Positions 9,278-16,895 of a DNA stretch of 51,324 bases are shown in pieces. The stretch covers positions 1 to 51,324 of the forward strand of contig JAAZJD010000019.1 in NCBI GenBank assembly GCA_012800525.1, in the 5' to 3' direction. The stretch comes from Clostridiales bacterium. Lineage in GTDB: Bacteria; Bacillota; Clostridia; Christensenellales; DTU072. The notes below the pieces were generated by a model, which saw only the letters and a program-made list of their open reading frames with translations, ran no database searches and was not told the DNA's origin. How positions within the stretch are numbered: position 1 is the first letter of the stretch; each line of letters begins with the position of its first letter. Made by a program: the position numbers and the translations under genes.

Positions 9278-9423
9278 AATAACCATCCTTTTGTTGCAAA
9301 AACACCTTAGCAACTATGTTCATATATTAAATATTAACACACATTTATAAAATTTTATAGATGTAATATTTTTCTAGCAATTGGGGCTTATTAAAATGTT
9401 GCGCTTATTCTGAGAATTACCGT

Positions 9424-9438
9424 TTATACATTGTATAA
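9424..9438. promoter_or_regulatory. Palindrome TTATACATTGTATAA in the GH31/RNA intergenic gap
   Basis: TTATAC and GTATAA are perfect inverted arms around ATT. The site lies about 150 bp upstream of the GH31 start and about 160 bp before the structured RNA candidate. A 13-bp direct repeat ATTATTGTGATAA also occurs at 9487-9499 and 9578-9590. I see no convincing gene in 9278-9693. Confidence 0.3.
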
Positions 9439-9599
9439 GATAGACAAAGTTTAACACTAAATCAGATATTCAATTATGTGCATAAAATTATTGTGATAAA
9501 TAGCTTGATAAAAAACACATATTTAACACACCTAGATCTAAAGTGCATACTCATAGATAAACCTTGCAGCCCTTTGCATTATTGTGATAAGCTAAAATT

Positions 9600-9677
9600 A
9601 AGGCGAGAACCATGGGTCGTTTCGGACGTTGTCTTTAAGGAATCTTATTCATTAAAGACGTGGGTAAGCCTTTTTTT
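9600..9677 (+). ncRNA. Structured RNA candidate ending in an intrinsic terminator
   Basis: AAGGC (9600-9604) pairs with GCCTT (9668-9672), enclosing about 63 bases. Inside is a perfect 8-bp hairpin, GTCTTTAA (9631-9638) with TTAAAGAC (9652-9659), and a small GTCG/CGGAC hairpin near 9616-9628. Seven T at 9671-9677 follow the closing stem, so the element looks like the 3' end of a plus-strand transcript. It is richer in GC than its surroundings. No known riboswitch, tmRNA, SRP or RNase P motif was recognised. No coding start with a good ribosome binding site is visible. Confidence 0.4.
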
Positions 9678-9693
9678 ATGCAAAAAAACAAAA

Positions 9694-10617
9694 TCAAAGT
9701 AGATAATTGGGTGATGGATGGTGCTTTAGCATGTATTCCCTAATTTTGTAATTAGAAATTAGGCTATTTAAAATATTCTTAAAATCTTTTGAATGATTAA
9801 AAACTGCTAGATGGGAAATTTCATGAGCTAAAACTAGCTCTATGCAAATTAGAGGTTTCATAGCGATATATGTATTTAGTGAAATGATTTTTTTCTTAGC
9901 TTCACATTGGCCAAACCGTGCTTTATATTTTTTGATAATATATTTATCTGCCTTTACATTTAATTTACTTTCGTAAACCTTATATAGCAGTTTAGTAACC
10001 TTTTCTGTAGTTTTTTTGTATTCTGAAATAATTAAATTTTTAACATATTCATCGTTTAAATTAGGGGTTAAAACTAAAACCTCACCTATTGGTGCATCTA
10101 AATAAGTTTTCAATTTAAACCTATTTTTTAAATTTTCAATCTTGTTAATAGATAAAAAATCATCAATGGTATTTTCATTTTCTGAAAGTGGATTTAAAGA
10201 TGTTAAACTTGCAATCTCTGCTTTGGCAAGCAAGGTTGATGGCTTCCATAAAACTCTTTTTTCTTTAGATTTTACGACCTTCAACTGATATCTATAACCT
10301 AAGAAAAATATTACCTCACCATCTACAAAACTAACATTAGACTTTTTGTATTTTTCTTCTTTAATTTTAGAATTTTTTATTAACCATGAAAAGTTATCAA
10401 ATATTAATTTTTCAATAGTTTCACTGCTTGCATAATATGGTGCCATTATCTTTGCAGAACCATCATCTAAAACTTTTAGAGATGTCGTTTTCCTTCTAGA
10501 TTTAATTATTGGTATTTCATATAAAACTTTAGGCAAATGTTGACCATCTAACAAATGTAAAATGTTTTGATTATTTTTGAGTGCGTATTTACTTTGCCAG
10601 ACATTTTGTTTTTTCAT
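9694..10617 (-). CDS. YgjP/WLM-like zinc metalloprotein (DUF45, COG1451)
   Basis: The hallmark C-terminal motif is LAHEISHLAVFNHSKDF, an HExxH zinc site (H265, E266, H269) with a further His in the NHS segment. The preceding RFGQCEAKKKIISLNTYIAMKP matches the RWGSC...LN segment of YgjP-like proteins. It has 307 residues from the ATG at 10617; the central part (about residues 95-200) is longer and less conserved than usual. Family members are putative metallopeptidases, often found near restriction or helicase genes; the cellular role is poorly defined. There is no signal peptide. An in-frame GTG lies two codons earlier at 10623, but neither start has a Shine-Dalgarno. A TATAAT box at 10629-10624 would place the transcription start at or next to the ATG. 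Confidence 0.85.
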   Translation of the reverse strand: MKKQNVWQSKYALKNNQNILHLLDGQHLPKVLYEIPIIKSRRKTTSLKVLDDGSAKIMAPYYASSETIEKLIFDNFSWLIKNSKIKEEKYKKSNVSFVDGEVIFFLGYRYQLKVVKSKEKRVLWKPSTLLAKAEIASLTSLNPLSENENTIDDFLSINKIENLKNRFKLKTYLDAPIGEVLVLTPNLNDEYVKNLIISEYKKTTEKVTKLLYKVYESKLNVKADKYIIKKYKARFGQCEAKKKIISLNTYIAMKPLICIELVLAHEISHLAVFNHSKDFKNILNSLISNYKIREYMLKHHPSPNYLL

Positions 10618-10623
10618 GAACAC

Positions 10624-10652
10624 ATTATACTATAAAGCACAAAGTTAATGAA
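10624..10652 (-). promoter_or_regulatory. Promoter adjoining the YgjP-like start (leaderless transcript likely)
   Basis: TATAAT on the minus strand at 10629-10624, with a weak -35 (TTCATT, 10652-10647) at 17 bases. The ATG at 10617 is 7 bases past the -10 and no ribosome binding site exists, so the mRNA may begin at the start codon. Confidence 0.45.
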
Positions 10653-10868
10653 TTAACAGTTTGAAAATTAGCTAATTAGCCTTGTTTGTCAAAATTGAAA
10701 TTTTTAAAAAATCCTAAACTATACAAAAACATGGGCACTGTGTATAAAAACTTTTTTAAGCTTTTGCCCCTACAGTTACTTTTGAAATTAACAATTAACT
10801 CCGTTTCCAGTTTAAACAAGTGCATTTTAAGTGTCATTATGATATACTCAAAAAAGCACATTAACATA

Positions 10869-11010
10869 TTATACGCGTGCGTGAAGAGATTATACAGGTT
10901 ATAAAGCGATTAGCGGGTAATCCATTTTATACGCGTGCGTGAATGAGATCAAGCACTTGCAGAAGATGAAAGAGAGATTTATCCATGTTTATACGCGTGC
11001 GTGGATGATA
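10869..11010 (+). repeat. Three GC-rich direct repeats upstream of secA
   Basis: TTATACGCGTGCGTGRA(TGA) occurs at 10869, 10927 and 10989, spaced 58 and 62 bases apart. The core ACGCGTGCGT stands out in a very AT-rich context. The third copy is flanked by ATCCA...TGGAT inverted arms and the second by a degenerate version. The intervening sequences are unrelated. The rest of the 10624-11047 gap shows no gene I can support. Confidence 0.8.
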
Positions 11011-11047
11011 AAATATTGACATATTGTTAAAAATATAGAGGACTAAT

Positions 11048-14000
11048 ATGAGTATTACAGGATTTTTCGCAGAAAGGCAAAATAGAAAAAGTTTAAAAAA
11101 GCTCAACAAAATTGCAGATTTAGTTGATGCTCTAGAAGAAGATTTTAAAAAATTAAGCGATGATGAGTTAAAGAAAATGACACCCATTCTAAAGGAACGT
11201 TTAGCAAATGGGGAGACTTTAGATGATATTTTACCAGAAGCTTTTGCCACAGTAAGAGAAACTGCTGACAGAGTTTTGGGAATGCGTCACTATAGAGTTC
11301 AAATAGTTGGTGGGATTGCCCTACATCAAGGAAATATTGCAGAAATGAAAACTGGTGAAGGTAAAACCTTGGTAGCAACCCTACCTGCATATTTAAATGC
11401 ACTTGCTGGTAAAGGAGTACATATTGTAACAGTTAACGATTATCTAGCAAGACGTGATGCAAGCTGGATGGGCAGCATATATAAATTTTTAGGTTTGAGT
11501 GTTGGTGTAATTTATCAATATATGCCAGACGAAGATAAAGAAAATGCATATTTAGCAGACATTACTTATGCTACTAATAATGAAATTGGCTTTGACTACC
11601 TAAGAGATAATTTGCGTTTTACTAAAAAACAACTTGTTCAAAGGGGACATTTCTTTGCTATTGTCGACGAAGTTGATAGCATTTTAATTGATGAAGCAAG
11701 ATCTCCTTTAATTATTTCCGAAACACAACCTGGCGTAGATAAACTTGCAATAGAAGTTAATAGATTCATTTTAAGAAAAATTAAACCTGGATATTGGACT
11801 GAAGATGAAGATGGGCAAAAGGTTTTAGCAGATTTATATGATATGGATGAAAAAGAAACAAATATTTCTTTAAATGATGAAGGTACTAAGCTTGCTGAAG
11901 AAACTTTTACAAACATTGATTTTGCAGATCTTGAAGGTGCTGAGCTTTTGTCAAAAATAAATAATGCCCTTAGAGCTCACTACATTATGCATTTAGATCA
12001 AGACTACATTATAGAGGATAATGAAATTATTATCATAGACCAAAACACTGGTAGAAAAATGCCAGGCAGAAGATATTCTGAAGGCTTGCATGAAGCTATT
12101 GAAGCTAAAGAAGGACTACATGTTAGAAGTGGGAGCAAAACTGTTGCAACAACGACTTTCCAAAACTATTTTAGAATATATGAAAAATTATCTGGAATGA
12201 CTGGAACAGCTATGACTGAAGCTCCAGAATTTAAAGGAATTTATAATCTTGATGTGATATCAATCCCACCTAACCTACCAAGCCAAAGAATAGATGAACC
12301 AGATAAAATTTTTACAACGAAAGATTTAAAATTCGAAGCTGTTATAGAAGATATTTTAGATTGTGTAGAAAGAGGACAACCAGTACTTGTAGGTACAGCA
12401 AATATTGATACAAGTGAATACTTAAGCAAACTATTGACAAGAAAAAGAGTGAATCACCATGTGTTAAATGCTAAACAACACGATAAAGAAGCTCAAATTA
12501 TTGCACAAGCAGGAAGTTCGGGTGCAGTTACAATTTCTACCAATATGGCTGGTCGTGGAACAGACATTGTACTAGGAGGAAATCCAGATTTTCCTGCAAG
12601 AGAGCAAATGCGTATTGAAAATTACACGGATGATGAAATTGAAGCTGCAACAATACACACTGATACCAAAACTCCTGAAGAAGCTAGAGCCAGGAAAAGA
12701 TATTTAGAACTTGTTGAAATGCATTCAGTTGAAGCCAAAAAAGATAAAGAAAAAGTAATAGCTGCTGGTGGTCTTAGAGTTATCGGAACTGAAAGACATG
12801 AATCTAGAAGAATTGACAACCAGCTTAGAGGTCGTGCTGGTCGTCAAGGAGATATAGGAAGTTCTTGTTATTATGTTTCTGTTGAAGATGACTTGTTTAG
12901 AAAATTTGGTGGTGAAGGGGTAACTAACCTACTATCTCGCTTAATTGGTGGTCTTGAAGGTGGAGTTATCCAATTTGCTACCCTTTCAAAACAACTTGAT
13001 AAAGCTCAGCAAAGATGTGAAGAAAATAACTATGCTATTCGTAAGCAAATATTAAATTTTGATGATGTAATTAACAAACAAAGAGAATTAATATATCAAG
13101 AACGTGCTGAAATTTTAGATGGTGAAGATGTTCATTCTCAAGTTATAAAATATATTGAAGTTTTGTGTGAAAAAATTGTTACTGAAAACTTGGATTTTTC
13201 GGAAGTTGATGAGTTAACAATTGATTATATTTCATTAAACACTAAACTTTTACGCCATTTATTTCATCATTCCCCTACAGAAGAAGAAATCGATATAGCT
13301 TTAAAAGCAAAAGATCCCTTTGAATTAGTGGAAAGTATTTTAGCGGACGACAAAAGCTATTTAGAGCAAATGTCTGAAGCTGATTCGGAAATAATTTTGG
13401 AAGAAGATGAAGAAGATTCTGATAATGTATATATACAAGAAATTCAAGGACCGAATGGCGAAACTATTCAAATAGATGTTACAAAACTTTTTATTAATCC
13501 TAGAATATGCAAAAAAAGAAATATAAACTATATCATTGAAATTGTATATTTTATGTCTTTAATTCAATATGCAAAACGCATCAAAGCATATTCAGAAAAA
13601 ATAGAAAAACATAATGTGGAAAAACCTAGTGATTTTGCAATAGATGCAAAGAATAGAACTATCACAGGATCAAGTTACCAAGAAGCAATGGAGGTTTTAA
13701 AAGCTGAAATTGCTGACTCTTTTGAAAAACCTACATTTAAAGAAATAGAACAGCAAGTGCTTCTTTCCATAGTCAACAAATATTGGATGGATCACATTGA
13801 CAAAATGGATGCATTAAAAAAAGGAATATTCTTAAGAGGTTATGCTCAACATGATCCAATTTTAGAATATCGCCGTGAAGCTACCATAATGTTTGATGAA
13901 ATGGTGTATAACATCCAAATATTTACAGCTTACAATATGTTAAAAAACAATAACCTTGAAAAATATATTCAACACGAAGATGAAAGAGTTCACAAAATTG

Positions 14001-14119
14001 CATCAAGCTTTACTTTCGTGAAAAATGCTAGTAATAAAGAACAAAAAGTAGGAAGAAACGCTCCTTGTCCTTGTGGTTCAGGAAGAAAATATAAAAACTG
14101 TTGTGGCAAAAATGTTTAA
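11048..14119 (+). CDS. secA: Protein translocase ATPase SecA
   Basis: SecA drives preproteins through SecYEG using ATP. This one has 1023 residues, longer than the roughly 840 typical of Bacillus-type SecA. Visible features: Walker A MKTGEGKTLVA near residue 102; the DEAD-like VDEVDSILIDEARSPL near 206; GRGTDIVLGG; GTERHESRRIDNQLRGRAGRQGD; and a C-terminal SEC-C zinc motif CPCGSGRKYKNCC near 1007. The extra length lies mainly around residues 770-890 in the helical wing/scaffold region: an acidic patch (LEEDEEDSDN) followed by a segment not usual in Bacillus SecA. The ribosome binding site AGAGGA is 5 bases before the ATG. It probably starts a cluster with prfB and serS. It would export the two giant surface proteins and the lipoprotein in this window. 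Confidence 0.97.
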   Translation: MSITGFFAERQNRKSLKKLNKIADLVDALEEDFKKLSDDELKKMTPILKERLANGETLDDILPEAFATVRETADRVLGMRHYRVQIVGGIALHQGNIAEMKTGEGKTLVATLPAYLNALAGKGVHIVTVNDYLARRDASWMGSIYKFLGLSVGVIYQYMPDEDKENAYLADITYATNNEIGFDYLRDNLRFTKKQLVQRGHFFAIVDEVDSILIDEARSPLIISETQPGVDKLAIEVNRFILRKIKPGYWTEDEDGQKVLADLYDMDEKETNISLNDEGTKLAEETFTNIDFADLEGAELLSKINNALRAHYIMHLDQDYIIEDNEIIIIDQNTGRKMPGRRYSEGLHEAIEAKEGLHVRSGSKTVATTTFQNYFRIYEKLSGMTGTAMTEAPEFKGIYNLDVISIPPNLPSQRIDEPDKIFTTKDLKFEAVIEDILDCVERGQPVLVGTANIDTSEYLSKLLTRKRVNHHVLNAKQHDKEAQIIAQAGSSGAVTISTNMAGRGTDIVLGGNPDFPAREQMRIENYTDDEIEAATIHTDTKTPEEARARKRYLELVEMHSVEAKKDKEKVIAAGGLRVIGTERHESRRIDNQLRGRAGRQGDIGSSCYYVSVEDDLFRKFGGEGVTNLLSRLIGGLEGGVIQFATLSKQLDKAQQRCEENNYAIRKQILNFDDVINKQRELIYQERAEILDGEDVHSQVIKYIEVLCEKIVTENLDFSEVDELTIDYISLNTKLLRHLFHHSPTEEEIDIALKAKDPFELVESILADDKSYLEQMSEADSEIILEEDEEDSDNVYIQEIQGPNGETIQIDVTKLFINPRICKKRNINYIIEIVYFMSLIQYAKRIKAYSEKIEKHNVEKPSDFAIDAKNRTITGSSYQEAMEVLKAEIADSFEKPTFKEIEQQVLLSIVNKYWMDHIDKMDALKKGIFLRGYAQHDPILEYRREATIMFDEMVYNIQIFTAYNMLKNNNLEKYIQHEDERVHKIASSFTFVKNASNKEQKVGRNAPCPCGSGRKYKNCCGKNV

Positions 14120-14162
14120 CAAAACATTAAAATGACTTGTAAAGTGCTGCAAATAACTATCA

Positions 14163-15266
14163 ATGATTGATCTATATAACGAAAAATTAAAATTAGAAGA
14201 ATTAATCAAATCCGTGAAAACTTCTTCGCAAGCTTTAAACATCGAAAAACTGAAAGAAGATAAACTTAAGCTTCAAGAAGCACAACTTGATAAAGACTTT
14301 TGGCAAGACCAAGAAAATGCTGCAAAAGTTAACCAAAAGATTGCAAAAATCGAAAGAACTATTGCTAAAATTGAATCTCTAGAAAAAGAATGTACTAGCA
14401 TTTCAGAGCTTTTAGAGCTCACTGGCGATTTAGCTGAAGAGGAAATTGCTTTAGAAATTCAAAATGCATTAAATAACTTAGAAAAACAAGTTAATGCCCT
14501 ATTCATTGAAACTTTACTAAACGGAAAATATGATGCAAATAATGCTATTTTAACTTTACAATCTGGCGCTGGTGGAACAGAAGCTCAAGATTGGGTCGAA
14601 ATGTTATATAGAATGTATTTAAGATTTTCAGAAAGACAAAACTTTGATGTGCAAGAATTAGATTTACAACAAGGAGATGAGGCAGGAATTAAAAGTGTAA
14701 CTTTCTTAGTTAAAGGCACAAATGCATATGGCCTATTAAAAGCAGAAAAAGGAGTACATAGACTAGTTAGAATAAGCCCTTTTGATTCAAATAAAAGAAG
14801 GCACACGTCCTTTGCATCTTTAGAAGTTATGCCTGAAATTGAAGATGCGGAAGATATAGTAATTAATCCTGATGATTTAAAAATAGATACAATGCGATCT
14901 TCAGGAGCTGGCGGACAGCATGTCAATAAAACTGAAAGTGCCGTAAGAATTACCCACTTGCCTACTGGCATCATTGCTTTTTGTCAAAATGAACGTAGCC
15001 AAATTCAAAATAAGGCAACTGCTATGAAGATGTTAATTTCTAGACTCACTGAGCTTCAAGAAAGAGAAATAGAACAACAAAACAAAGAACTAAAAGGTGA
15101 AATTAAAAAAATTGAATGGGGTTCACAAATTAGATCATATGTGTTTTGTCCTTACACGCTAGTTAAAGATCATAGAACTAACTATGAAAATTCAAATGTA
15201 AATGCAGTTATGGATGGAGACATAGAAGATTTCATCTACGATTATTTAAGTAAAACTCATTGCTAA
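14163..15266 (+). CDS. prfB: Peptide chain release factor 2
   Basis: RF2 recognises UGA and UAA and triggers peptide release. The 367-residue protein carries the RF2 anticodon-like tripeptide SPF (RISPFDSNKRRHTSF, about residue 205) and the catalytic GGQ (SSGAGGQHVNKTESAV, about 250). The N-terminal coiled region is complete. Unlike most prfB genes it is read in a single frame from the ATG, with no CTTTGA slippery stop near codon 25, so the autoregulatory +1 frameshift is absent. It begins 43 bases after the secA stop. The Shine-Dalgarno is poor, so translation may depend on the upstream gene. Confidence 0.96.
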   Translation: MIDLYNEKLKLEELIKSVKTSSQALNIEKLKEDKLKLQEAQLDKDFWQDQENAAKVNQKIAKIERTIAKIESLEKECTSISELLELTGDLAEEEIALEIQNALNNLEKQVNALFIETLLNGKYDANNAILTLQSGAGGTEAQDWVEMLYRMYLRFSERQNFDVQELDLQQGDEAGIKSVTFLVKGTNAYGLLKAEKGVHRLVRISPFDSNKRRHTSFASLEVMPEIEDAEDIVINPDDLKIDTMRSSGAGGQHVNKTESAVRITHLPTGIIAFCQNERSQIQNKATAMKMLISRLTELQEREIEQQNKELKGEIKKIEWGSQIRSYVFCPYTLVKDHRTNYENSNVNAVMDGDIEDFIYDYLSKTHC

Positions 15267-15296
15267 ACAATCAAACTGCAAATTAAAATCAAATAA

Positions 15297-15338
15297 AATA
15301 ATGTTCTAACCCAAAGAGTTAAATTCCAAAACATTATT
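15297..15338 (+). promoter_or_regulatory. Leader hairpin just before the serS ribosome binding site
   Basis: AATAATGTT (15297-15305) pairs perfectly with AACATTATT (15330-15338), with an inner CTAAC/GTTA pairing possible. It ends at the edge of the GAGAG ribosome binding site. It lacks T-box hallmarks and a T run, so it may affect translation or RNA processing. Confidence 0.35.
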
Positions 15339-15350
15339 AGAGAGAAATAT

Positions 15351-16628
15351 ATGCTAAACATTAATTTAATTAGAACTAACCCAGAGTTTGTTCAAGCTGC
15401 TTTGAGCAAAAAGGGATGGCAAGGAAACTTTGATACCCTCCTAGAAAACGATGCAAAACGTAGAGCTTTACAAAGTCAAGTTGATAACCTAAAAGCTAAA
15501 AGAAACTTGGTCTCTGCCTCTATTCCTAAGCTTAAAAAAGAAGGTAAAAACGTCGAACCAATCTTTATAGAAATGAGAGAACTTGGTGAAGAGATAGCAA
15601 AACTTGATACAGAACTTAATATTTTGGATACCCAAATTAAAGATTTCTTGGCAGCATTACCAAATATGCCTGATGAAGATCTCGTATCTGGCGAAAAAGA
15701 AAATAATGAAGTTATAAAAATGATTGGTAAAAAACCGGAATTTAACTTTAAAGCCAAAAATCATTATGACATATGTGTCGATCTTGGACTTATAGACTAT
15801 GAAAGAGGGGTTAAACTTGGTGGTGCTGGTTTTTGGATTTATAAAGGTCTTGGTGCAAGACTTGAATGGGCCTTATTAAATTACTTTATCGATACACACC
15901 TAAACGATGGATATGAATTTGTTCTTCCACCACATATGCTAAACTATGCAGCTGGCTTTGGAGCAGGACAATTTCCTAAATTTCAAGATGATGTTTATTG
16001 GCTAGAAAATGAAGATAGAACAAAGGGTTCATTTATGCTTCCAACGGCTGAAACAGCTTTAGTAAACATGTATGCAAATGAAATAATTGAAGAAAACAAA
16101 TTACCTATAAAACTATTTGCCTATACGCCGTGTTATAGAAAAGAAGCTGGTAGCTATGGAAGTGAAGAGCGTGGAATGATAAGAGGACATCAGTTTAATA
16201 AGGTCGAAATGGTGCAAATAGCAAATCCAAGCAATTCAAAAGAAGCTTTTGAAGAGCTTGTAAACAAAGCAAGCACGTTAGTTGAAAGATTAGGATTGCA
16301 CTTTAGGGTCAGCAAACTAGCCGCTGGTGATTGCTCTGCTTCAATGGCAAGAACATATGATGTTGAAGTTTGGATTCCAAGTATGGGCATATATAAAGAA
16401 GTTAGTTCAGTTTCTAATGCAAATGATTATCAAGCTAGACGTAATATGACAAGATATAGAAATAGCGAAACTGGCAAGCCAGATTTTGTGCATACTCTAA
16501 ATGGCAGTGGACTTGCAACAAGTAGATTAATCCCTGCAATAGTTGAACAATTTCAAAATGAAGATGGCTCTGTAACTATTCCAGAAGTTTTAAGAAAATA
16601 TCTTGGCGGTCTTGATAAAATAAAATAA
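15351..16628 (+). CDS. serS: Seryl-tRNA synthetase
   Basis: This class II synthetase charges tRNA-Ser. At 425 residues it is the normal size. It has an N-terminal coiled-coil arm (about 25-105) that grips the long variable arm of tRNA-Ser. Motif 2 is around 262 (YRKEAGSYGSEERGMIRGHQF). The serine/adenylate region is EVSSVSNANDYQARR, and motif 3 is near 385 (GSGLATSRLIPAIVEQ). All core residues appear intact. It lies 84 bases after prfB on the same strand, behind a leader hairpin. Together with secA and prfB it forms a protein-synthesis and export group. Confidence 0.97.
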   Translation: MLNINLIRTNPEFVQAALSKKGWQGNFDTLLENDAKRRALQSQVDNLKAKRNLVSASIPKLKKEGKNVEPIFIEMRELGEEIAKLDTELNILDTQIKDFLAALPNMPDEDLVSGEKENNEVIKMIGKKPEFNFKAKNHYDICVDLGLIDYERGVKLGGAGFWIYKGLGARLEWALLNYFIDTHLNDGYEFVLPPHMLNYAAGFGAGQFPKFQDDVYWLENEDRTKGSFMLPTAETALVNMYANEIIEENKLPIKLFAYTPCYRKEAGSYGSEERGMIRGHQFNKVEMVQIANPSNSKEAFEELVNKASTLVERLGLHFRVSKLAAGDCSASMARTYDVEVWIPSMGIYKEVSSVSNANDYQARRNMTRYRNSETGKPDFVHTLNGSGLATSRLIPAIVEQFQNEDGSVTIPEVLRKYLGGLDKIK

Positions 16629-16649
16629 ATACAATTAATAAAAACCTAT

Positions 16650-16708
16650 AAAAACTGACCTCCTAAGTTAGATTGTTAGTCCAACTTTGTGGGGTTAGGA
16701 TAGTTTTA
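16650..16708. repeat. Inverted-repeat remnant resembling insertion-sequence ends, copy A
   Basis: AAAACTGACCTCCTAAGTTAG faces GTCCAACTTTGTGGGGTTAG in inverted orientation, and the arms AAAACT/AGTTTT pair. Both halves resemble the termini of IS3-family elements (TGACCCC..AAAGTTGGAC type). The right half recurs at 19085-19114 with 26 of 30 bases identical. No transposase lies between the arms. It may also end serS transcription. Confidence 0.35.
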
Positions 16709-16850
16709 TAATTTAAAAACACAAATGGATTGAAAGAAAAGCCGCTTTTAACATCAATTGAAATACAAATCCACTATACTATAGTTATTTCAAAACTTTA
16801 TAACCTTTTTTATAAGATTAAAAGCCATATAAAATTTTATATTCCAAGTG

Positions 16851-16859
16851 TGGTATACT
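16851..16859 (+). promoter_or_regulatory. Extended -10 promoter of the repeat-bearing membrane protein gene
   Basis: TGGTATACT is a TGn-extended -10 (TATACT at 16854-16859) with no good -35. A palindrome ACTATACTATAGT at 16773-16785 lies about 90 bases upstream. The ribosome binding site GAGG is at 16887-16890, 5 bases before the ATG. Confidence 0.5.
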
Positions 16860-16895
16860 ATATGTGTAAATTAGAATAAGATTAATGAGGAAAAA

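Noticed and set aside
9241-9313. Longer N terminus for the GH31 enzyme (start at 9313)
   Set aside because: The extra residues (MLRCFCNKRMVI) do not look like a signal peptide, and the AAAGGATGG ribosome binding site fits the ATG at 9277.
9600-9677. 6S RNA, SRP RNA, tmRNA or RNase P RNA
   Set aside because: None of the conserved sequence motifs of these RNAs could be found. The closing stem gives only about 78 bases, too short for them.
9478-9702. 74-residue open frame on the plus strand
   Set aside because: It overlaps the structured RNA candidate and the end of the YgjP-like gene, has no Shine-Dalgarno, and its protein resembles nothing.
10686-10904. Small open frames on both strands before secA
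   Set aside because: Low-complexity composition, no ribosome binding sites, and they overlap the GC-rich repeats.
10869-11010. Possible short CRISPR array (three direct repeats with spacers near 40 bases)
   Set aside because: Only three repeats of 15-20 bases, no cas genes nearby, the first copy is degenerate at its end, and the position directly before secA fits a regulatory array better.
11016-11021. TTGACA as the -35 of a secA promoter
   Set aside because: A -10 at normal spacing would fall on the ribosome binding site and start codon, with no suitable hexamer there.
15297-15338. T-box riboswitch before serS
   Set aside because: The serS leader lacks the T-box sequence, a specifier loop and a terminator; only a simple hairpin is present in 84 bases.
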